The notes under the pieces were generated by a model. That model worked only from the letters and a program-made list of their open reading frames with translations. It searched no databases and was not told the DNA's origin. The translations under genes were made by a program, and so were the position numbers. DNA of 18,871 nt from Betaproteobacteria bacterium (lineage in GTDB: Bacteria; Pseudomonadota; Gammaproteobacteria; Burkholderiales; SG8-41), in contig JAKFUJ010000445.1 in assembly GCA_021732805.1 (NCBI GenBank), positions 1-18,871 on the forward strand. Direction: 5' to 3'. Of the stretch, positions 14,588 to 18,871 are shown piece after piece (position 1 is the stretch's first letter; every line of letters begins with the position of its first letter).

Positions 14588-14615
14588 GTGACGGCGCAAG
14601 GGTTTTTGCTATAAT
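14588..14615 (+). promoter_or_regulatory. Promoter of tRNA-Arg(ACG)
   Basis: GTGACG (14588-14593 by spacing, 4 of 6 matches) and a consensus TATAAT (14610-14615) are 16 bases apart. The GC-rich stretch CCGCCCCC after the minus-10 box is the discriminator type seen at stringently controlled stable-RNA promoters. The predicted start is near 14622. Confidence 0.65.
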
Positions 14616-14627
14616 CCGCCCCCTTGA

Positions 14628-14704
14628 GCGGCCGTAGCTCATCTGGATAGAGTACTTGGCTACGAACCAAGGGGTAGGGGGTTCGAATCCCTCCGGCCGC
14701 GCCA
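14628..14704 (+). tRNA. tRNA-Arg(ACG)
   Basis: The acceptor stem is GCGGCCG/CGGCCGC, with discriminator G and encoded CCA. The anticodon stem CTTGG/CCAAG carries the loop CTACGAA with anticodon ACG at 14662-14664; the first A is normally edited to inosine. T-loop GTTCGAATC is present. It decodes CGU, CGC and CGA. Confidence 0.97.
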
Positions 14705-14714
14705 GTTGCACCAG

Positions 14715-14745
14715 GGCCCGCGATCCATGTCGCGGGCCTTTTTTT
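14715..14745 (+). terminator. Rho-independent terminator after tRNA-Arg
   Basis: A 9-bp stem GGCCCGCGA/TCGCGGGCC with a 6-base loop is followed by seven T residues. It ends the tRNA transcript, so the toxin fragment downstream is not simply read through from the tRNA promoter. Confidence 0.93.
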
Positions 14746-14790
14746 GTCTCGAAATAATGCGAGGCAGCGCGTTCTTCAGCGACGCTATCT

Positions 14791-16197
14791 TTGGCGGGGA
14801 TTCGCTACCGCAGATTTTTACGTCGCTGGCGGGCTAATGCGATTCAGGCGGCGACTGATGCATTTGGCAATGCATTGGGTCAGGCGTTGGCGCCAAATGA
14901 GGCCGGACAACAGCAGGAAATCAAACTGTCGCCGTGGCTCGACAACATGATCGCGCAGGCGGTTTACACCAATACCTTGACGGATATGCCATTGAGCAGT
15001 GGCGGGCCGCAATTGACCGGGAACGGTGTTCAATATACGGCCTACGATGTCGCCTATGGCATCGATGATGACAGCCCCTACGATCAGATTGTCCACAACG
15101 GCGCTGGCGAGGAGATTACTGCACAAGACCGTTGGAACGAGGCACGCAACCGGGCGGATTCAACAGTAACGGCCAACTACCAAGAGCACTACAAGCGATT
15201 GGAAGACGCGGAAGTCATAGCAAGAGTCAATGCGCAGCGGGCACAGGAAAGCAGTGCTCAGAATCAGCGTGAATTGAATCGTACGGCGTCGCTGGTGGAG
15301 ATGAACGCGCAGGCTCGGGCGGATAGCAGCAGTGTTTCATGGGGCGCTAATCCGCGTGTCGGCGGGGGGAGTTCCATAACCGCGGAAAATGGATATACGC
15401 CTGCGAAATCGCTGATAGGCGATTCATATCGCAATGCTGTCAATGGAATGCTTGACTCGTCAAATACGCCCTTGCAACGTCTTGCATTTGGCGGTCTCGC
15501 TGCAGCAACTGCGATCCCGGGATTTGCCAACGATTTAGCGGTTGATGCATATAACGCACCAGGTAATGTTTATACCGGCGCGCAGAGAATTACCATAGGT
15601 TTAGCGACTGGCGACACGGCGCAATTGTCAGCGGGTTTGATGCAATCGAGCGGTGGAATATTGGGCTTTATGGGGATACTCGGTGCCACGCAGTCCATAG
15701 TCGCGAATGAGATTGGTTTAATTGAATCGCAAGTGGCTAACGCTGGGGCTAGAGCGACGTATAATGTCACAAACACGGCCGAGGCTATTTCAGGCAGCCG
15801 TGGAACCGTTACCGGTGCGCAATGGAATGAATTTTTTTCTGCCAAGTATGGCGCACAGAATGTGTTCTGGGACTGGCCGAAGAATCAAGGTTTTGTTTAT
15901 GGTGCAGATGGGATGGGGTCTTTGCAGCCTGGTCAACTAATTGGCCGCCTGGGGAACGAAAGGGGGACATTCGCTAGTCCCTTAGGCTCTACCCCAGAAA
16001 CATTATCACTTCGTCCTGGCACCGATCTTAGCAATCTGAACGTTTATCGCGTAATACAAGAAATCCCTGGCACGCGTACTGGTCCAGCAGCCCCTGCTTT
16101 CGATATGCCTGGATATGGCACCCAACATGAGTTGCCGAAATCGGTAAAGGAGCTATTGAATCCAGCCAATCCTTACCTTGAGCGCGTTACAAAATGA
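14791..16197 (+). CDS. C-terminal fragment of a polymorphic toxin with TNT-like NAD+ glycohydrolase domain (truncated, probable frameshift)
   Basis: The 468-codon frame ends in a domain resembling TNT, the NAD(P)+ glycohydrolase toxin of M. tuberculosis CpnT: WDWPKNQGF, then LQPGQLIGRLGNERGTFASP (R386), SLRPGTDLSNLNVYRVIQ and PGYGTQHELPKSVKELL (Q445, at the essential glutamine position). Before it lie glycine/alanine-rich hydrophobic stretches (about residues 225-310) and a Gln/Arg-rich charged region. No secretion signal or repeat domain is present, and tRNA-Arg with its terminator lies immediately upstream. The start is doubtful: TTG at 14791 has no ribosome site. A second frame from ATG 14757 encodes MRGSAFFSDAIFGGDSLP and stops at 14835; joining it to the main frame near 14831-14833 by removing one G gives a continuous IFTSLAANAIQAATDAFG. 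So this looks like a frameshifted orphan toxin end. GC content is lower than in the neighbours. Confidence 0.7.
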   Translation: MAGIRYRRFLRRWRANAIQAATDAFGNALGQALAPNEAGQQQEIKLSPWLDNMIAQAVYTNTLTDMPLSSGGPQLTGNGVQYTAYDVAYGIDDDSPYDQIVHNGAGEEITAQDRWNEARNRADSTVTANYQEHYKRLEDAEVIARVNAQRAQESSAQNQRELNRTASLVEMNAQARADSSSVSWGANPRVGGGSSITAENGYTPAKSLIGDSYRNAVNGMLDSSNTPLQRLAFGGLAAATAIPGFANDLAVDAYNAPGNVYTGAQRITIGLATGDTAQLSAGLMQSSGGILGFMGILGATQSIVANEIGLIESQVANAGARATYNVTNTAEAISGSRGTVTGAQWNEFFSAKYGAQNVFWDWPKNQGFVYGADGMGSLQPGQLIGRLGNERGTFASPLGSTPETLSLRPGTDLSNLNVYRVIQEIPGTRTGPAAPAFDMPGYGTQHELPKSVKELLNPANPYLERVTK

Positions 16198-16211
16198 GGG
16201 AGGTTGTATCG

Positions 16212-16472
16212 ATGGATAAAGACAATCTCAAGACGACTCTGATTGCGGAAAAATTTAATCCCCGATCTTATTCTTTGGAAGATGAGGACAAGGACGAGGC
16301 TTTATGCCTACGCCTGGAGAGTGGTAGCTGGTGCGTTTACTACAGCGAACGTGGCTTGCAGACGGGGAAACAGTGCTTCGCTGATGAACAATCTGCTTGC
16401 GAATATTTTCTTGATGAGATGAGATCAGACCCAACAACAAAAACTGACTGGAAGAGTGGTTTCAGTATGTAG
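16212..16472 (+). CDS. Probable immunity protein for the TNT-like toxin
   Basis: This small, acidic protein of 86 residues lies directly after the toxin frame. It has a central WCVYYSERGLQTGKQCF segment and a helix ADEQSACEYFLDEMRSDP, a pattern I associate with small immunity proteins of toxin cassettes; I cannot name a family with certainty. The ATG at 16212 is 8 bases after GGGAGG; an ATG at 16194 overlaps the toxin stop but would place that ribosome site inside the gene. Position immediately behind a toxin C-terminus is the usual place for immunity genes, which neutralise the toxin in the cytoplasm. The gene is intact although the toxin seems damaged, so it may now protect against related strains. 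Confidence 0.62.
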   Translation: MDKDNLKTTLIAEKFNPRSYSLEDEDKDEALCLRLESGSWCVYYSERGLQTGKQCFADEQSACEYFLDEMRSDPTTKTDWKSGFSM

Positions 16473-16548
16473 TTGGGCGGATTCAACTTGTAGGCTTTTG
16501 GGTCAGGTCTAGCAAAGTAGCATTCTTTATTCTAACGGGCCGCCCCTT

Positions 16549-16983
16549 TCACCCGCCCGCCGCCGCAGCACTCACCCGAGCCAGCGCCTCGCCCGCGGTG
16601 ACAATATCGATGCCCTGATAACGCTTGAGGTTCAGGAGATCGCTGTCGCCCGAAACGATCAGATCAGCCTGCGCGGCCAGCGCACAGGCGAGAACATGAT
16701 CGTCGTCGGGATCAGTGACGATCACTGGGGGTATGCTGGCAGGCGTGATGATTCTTGCCAGATTCATGTATCTCTGTAACGCGCCGTCCGGATACGTGTT
16801 TGCAGCGCGTGCAGCTTCGGAGAATTTTCCGCGCCCGACCACATCAGCCAGTTCTGCGAGCAATCGCGCCGTGGTGTAGAAGGCAATCCTGCGATTGTCA
16901 CGCGCTGCTGCAATTAACCTGTGCGGCGCGCCTTTCCAGAACAGCGCGGAAATGACGGTGTTGGTATCCAGTACGAGACGCAT
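16549..16983 (-). CDS. PIN-domain ribonuclease toxin (COG1569-like)
   Basis: This 144-residue PIN-domain protein is a putative toxin nuclease of a type II toxin-antitoxin pair. The acidic metal-binding residues are visible: D6 in MRLVLDTNTVISAL, E44 in LLAELADVV, D91-D95 in TDPDDDHVLACAL, and D113/D115 in SGDSDLL. The RLIAAARDN and FYTTARLLAEL blocks are typical of the COG1569 group. I chose the ATG at 16983 because MRLVLDTN is the canonical start; a TTG at 16998 would overlap the antitoxin stop. The antitoxin gene is directly upstream. All active-site residues are present, so it is probably functional. Confidence 0.86.
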   Translation of the reverse strand: MRLVLDTNTVISALFWKGAPHRLIAAARDNRRIAFYTTARLLAELADVVGRGKFSEAARAANTYPDGALQRYMNLARIITPASIPPVIVTDPDDDHVLACALAAQADLIVSGDSDLLNLKRYQGIDIVTAGEALARVSAAAAGG

Positions 16984-16994
16984 GTCGCGTCGTA

Positions 16995-17240
16995 TCAATG
17001 GCCTGCGCGTTGCCGCTCCAAGCGGTATGCACCAATTTCAGCCTGAATGTCTTCGTCGGACATGGGCGGGATACCAGCGGATTCGACGCGATCGGCATTC
17101 GACAGAAAATCGTCAAATGCTTTATCCCGCAGTGCGTCGGCAATGATCTGCGCAAGTGCTTTCGGCGCAAGCAAGCCAGCCTGCTTTGCCTTGGCAGCCA
17201 GGTTATCCGGCAGCTCTAATGTGACTTCGAGAATTGTCAT
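16995..17240 (-). CDS. Antitoxin of the PIN-domain pair
   Basis: This 81-residue protein has an N-terminal LEVTLELPDNLAAKAKQAGL segment, which fits a short DNA-binding ribbon-helix-helix-like domain, followed by ALAQIIADALRDKAFDDFL. The acidic C-terminal half (PPMSDEDIQAEIGAYRLER) would bind the toxin. It probably neutralises the PIN nuclease and represses its own operon. The ATG at 17240 has an AAGGAA-type ribosome site. Its stop lies just before the toxin start (11 bases from the ATG at 16983), as usual for such pairs. Confidence 0.8.
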   Translation of the reverse strand: MTILEVTLELPDNLAAKAKQAGLLAPKALAQIIADALRDKAFDDFLSNADRVESAGIPPMSDEDIQAEIGAYRLERQRAGH

Positions 17241-17532
17241 ATTGGCATTTCCTTCAATACGAACCTGCTGCTGATTCTACGCGACCTGCCATAAGCCGGG
17301 CAAACCGGCGTTTTGAGCGACTTCCAGTCTCACTACGGATGCCTTTGGCAATGCATCAGTCGCTCCTTGTGTGGCATCGATGCATTTCCCCAATCAGCGT
17401 TATCGCGATATAAACGTGCGCTTTACAATTCTGGCGAGCCGCGATTATCCTGTGAGGTATTGAATATCGGGACAGGCAATATTCCGAGACGCCGCTTGCA
17501 GCCTTTGGCTACATCTGATGAGGACGCAAACT
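17241..17532. other. Intergenic region between two divergent toxin-antitoxin loci
   Basis: No gene is supported here. At 17338-17356 a 19-base stretch differs by one base from 14857-14875 in the toxin fragment and could encode the same DAFGNA peptide, so it may be debris of a related toxin gene. The region presumably also holds the promoters of both divergent loci, but I see no clear boxes. Confidence 0.35.
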
Positions 17533-17736
17533 ATGAACCACCCGGACGAAAAAGTGATTCTGGAAAAATTAAAACGCCTTCTGCCGGAACGAATGGCAGA
17601 GGTGGCGGATTTTGTTGATTTTCTATGCGCTCGTAATGAAGGACGGGGGTTGACGCGTGACGCCACGCGTGCGTCGCTGCCGGCCTTTGCCCAAGTTTGG
17701 GATAACACCGAGGATGCTGTATACGATGCACTATAG
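17533..17736 (+). CDS. PemI/DUF2281-like antitoxin
   Basis: This 67-residue protein has an N-terminal helical stretch (DEKVILEKLKRLLPERMAEV) leading into ADFVDFLCARNE, the pattern of DUF2281-like antitoxins. The C-terminal half is acidic and aromatic (FAQVWDNTEDAVYDAL), as in toxin-binding tails. ATG at 17533 is 8 bases after AGGA. It overlaps the start of the broken PemK/MazF-like gene by 11 bases, the standard antitoxin-toxin arrangement. With its toxin gene interrupted it is an orphan antitoxin. Confidence 0.78.
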   Translation: MNHPDEKVILEKLKRLLPERMAEVADFVDFLCARNEGRGLTRDATRASLPAFAQVWDNTEDAVYDAL

Positions 17737-18061
17737 TTTCGGCGATATTGTGCTGGCGCCGTTTCCGTTTACCGATCAAAGTGCTTAAAAGAAGCGACCG
17801 GCGGCGGTGGTTTCAAGCAGCGAGTATCATTGAGCCCGACCTGATCTGCTAATCATGGCCGTGACGAGTCTGTTGCGTTCTGCCACGGACTTCGGCGAGG
17901 TGATGGTGCAGGATTGGCAGACGGCAGGGTTGCTCAAATCTTCTGTCATAAAGCCGGTGATTACGACAATCGAACAATCACTCATCATTCGCGCGATGGG
18001 CAAACTCGCGCAAGGTGACGAGGCGGCGTTGCGCCGGGCGATCACGTCGCTCATTGGGTAG
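17726..18061 (+). pseudogene. PemK/MazF-like toxin gene with two in-frame stop codons
   Basis: From ATG 17726 the frame encodes MHYSFGDIVLAPFPFTDQSA, the typical PemK/MazF start, then TAA (17786-17788), KKRPAAVVSSSEYH, TGA (17831-17833), ARPDLLIMAVTS, and a complete C-terminus VQDWQTAGLLKSSVIKPV with IEQSLIIRAMGKLAQGD to a normal stop at 18061. All three parts are in the same frame and together give a normal-length toxin of about 111 residues. The stops look like single substitutions (for example CGA to TGA). The active mRNA interferase would therefore not be made unless stops are read through. Confidence 0.85.
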
Positions 18062-18135
18062 CCGCTACCGTTGAATGTTGCTGACAGCCACGCCTGCATC
18101 TGTGAGCGGAGGGGAAGGCGACGCGCCCCTTGCTG

Positions 18136-18163
18136 TTAACGTGACGACCACGTTTTCTATAAT
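18136..18163 (+). promoter_or_regulatory. Putative sigma-70 promoter of the PEP mutase-family gene
   Basis: TTAACG (18136-18141, 4 of 6) and a consensus TATAAT (18158-18163) are 16 bases apart. The predicted start near 18170 gives a leader of about 20 bases containing the AGGAG ribosome site at 18179-18183. Confidence 0.6.
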
Positions 18164-18190
18164 TGTCCATCACTTATCAGGAGAATTGAC

Positions 18191-18871
18191 TTGAGCCATC
18201 TGCGCCACACCGAACAACGCAAACGTTTTCGCGCCATTCTCAATGGCAGCGAGTGCCTGTCTCCGGCCAGCGTGTATGACGCGCTGTCTGCCCGCGTGGC
18301 AGAAAGTGTCGGTTACAAACTGGGCATACTCGCCGGGTCGGTATCGTCCAACACCACGCTGGCGGCACCGGACCTGATCCTGCTGACGCTGACCGATTTT
18401 GCCGATCAGGTGCGGCGCATGATGCGCGTCAGCGACCTGAGCCTGCTGGTCGATGCCGACCACGGCTACGGCAATGCGCTGAATGTGATGCGTACGGTGC
18501 AGGAACTGGAACATGCCGGCGTGTCGGCGATGAGCATTGAAGATACGTCGCTGCCGATCCGTTATCAGCAGCCGGAAGGCAAGGATGAACTGATTTCCGT
18601 CGGCGAGATGGTCGGCAAGCTGAAAGCAGCCGTTGCCGCACGCCGCGATCCGACGACGGTGATTGCCGGTCGCACCGCGGCACTGAAAGTCGAGGGCACT
18701 GAAAAAACCGTGGAGCGGGTCAAGGCCTATGCCGCGTGCGGCGTGGATTGCATATTCATCATCGGCGTCGAAACCGCGGAACAGGTAAAAGCGGTGCGCG
18801 ATGCCTCGAAATTGCCGGTGATTGTCGGTCCGGGTAAAACCACCGTGACGCGCGAAGAGTTTGCGAAGGCC
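18191..18871 (+). CDS. Isocitrate lyase/PEP mutase superfamily protein, oxaloacetate decarboxylase-like (3' end cut by window)
   Basis: The 227 visible codons encode a TIM-barrel enzyme of the PEP mutase/isocitrate lyase superfamily. Its order of motifs matches Pseudomonas PA4872-type oxaloacetate decarboxylase, which splits oxaloacetate to pyruvate and CO2: SPASVYDALSARVAE (residues 24-38), LAGSVSS, the Mg-binding VDADHGYGNALNVMRTV (about residues 87-103) and MSIEDTSLP. The start is TTG at 18191 with AGGAG 7 bases upstream; there is no ATG near the family N-terminus, so an ATG-only search would miss it. The reading frame is open to the window end; roughly 60 residues are missing by comparison with the family. 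A related activity, such as 2-methylisocitrate lyase, is less likely. Confidence 0.86.
   Translation, partial: MSHLRHTEQRKRFRAILNGSECLSPASVYDALSARVAESVGYKLGILAGSVSSNTTLAAPDLILLTLTDFADQVRRMMRVSDLSLLVDADHGYGNALNVMRTVQELEHAGVSAMSIEDTSLPIRYQQPEGKDELISVGEMVGKLKAAVAARRDPTTVIAGRTAALKVEGTEKTVERVKAYAACGVDCIFIIGVETAEQVKAVRDASKLPVIVGPGKTTVTREEFAKA

Noticed and set aside
14686..14704. tRNA-Arg 3' end as an integration site with a second attachment copy
   Set aside because: I found no repeat of the tRNA 3' end downstream within the window and no integrase gene, so an att pair cannot be claimed.

Overview
The window looks like chromosomal DNA from a GC-rich betaproteobacterium, most likely of the order Burkholderiales. 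The main reason is three separate Bug/TctC-type periplasmic solute-binding proteins without TctA/TctB membrane partners, a family greatly expanded in that order. The RlmD, LysC, QueD and Bax-inhibitor-like housekeeping genes fit this. This is inference from recognised families; no search was run.

Left part (1-3320): the 3' end of an rlmD-type 23S rRNA methyltransferase converges, over a strong bidirectional terminator, on a Bax-inhibitor-1/YccA membrane protein. A tRNA-Ser(UGA) gene and a minus-strand Bug protein follow.

Centre-left (3460-9849): a plus-strand block for nitrile and amide catabolism. In order it has a HupE/UreJ metal transporter, the alpha and beta subunits of a cobalt-type nitrile hydratase, its P14K-like activator, a 64-residue small protein, an amidase-signature hydrolase, a Bug protein and a second amidase-signature hydrolase. 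The proposed logic is cobalt uptake, hydration of a nitrile to an amide, hydrolysis of the amide to an acid, and Bug-assisted capture of substrate or product. The small protein resembles the tail of GatC/AtzG-type amidase partners and abuts the first amidase.

Centre (9907-12485): queD and a small HTH regulator lie on the minus strand, and lysC (aspartokinase) on the plus strand. A tRNA-Ser(GCU) follows, preceded by two unusual tandem repeats that carry inverted repeats. The second repeat starts with a near-exact copy of the first 20 bases of the tRNA.

Right part (12611-18871): a third Bug gene converges on a 3-hydroxyisobutyrate dehydrogenase-like gene. A tRNA-Arg(ACG) with promoter and terminator follows. 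Directly behind it lies a patch of toxin-related genes: an orphan, 5'-truncated and apparently frameshifted polymorphic-toxin end with a TNT-like NAD+ glycohydrolase domain, its probable immunity gene, a PIN-domain toxin with antitoxin, and a PemI-like antitoxin followed by a PemK/MazF toxin gene interrupted by two in-frame stop codons. The window ends inside a PEP mutase/isocitrate lyase superfamily gene that resembles oxaloacetate decarboxylase and starts with TTG.
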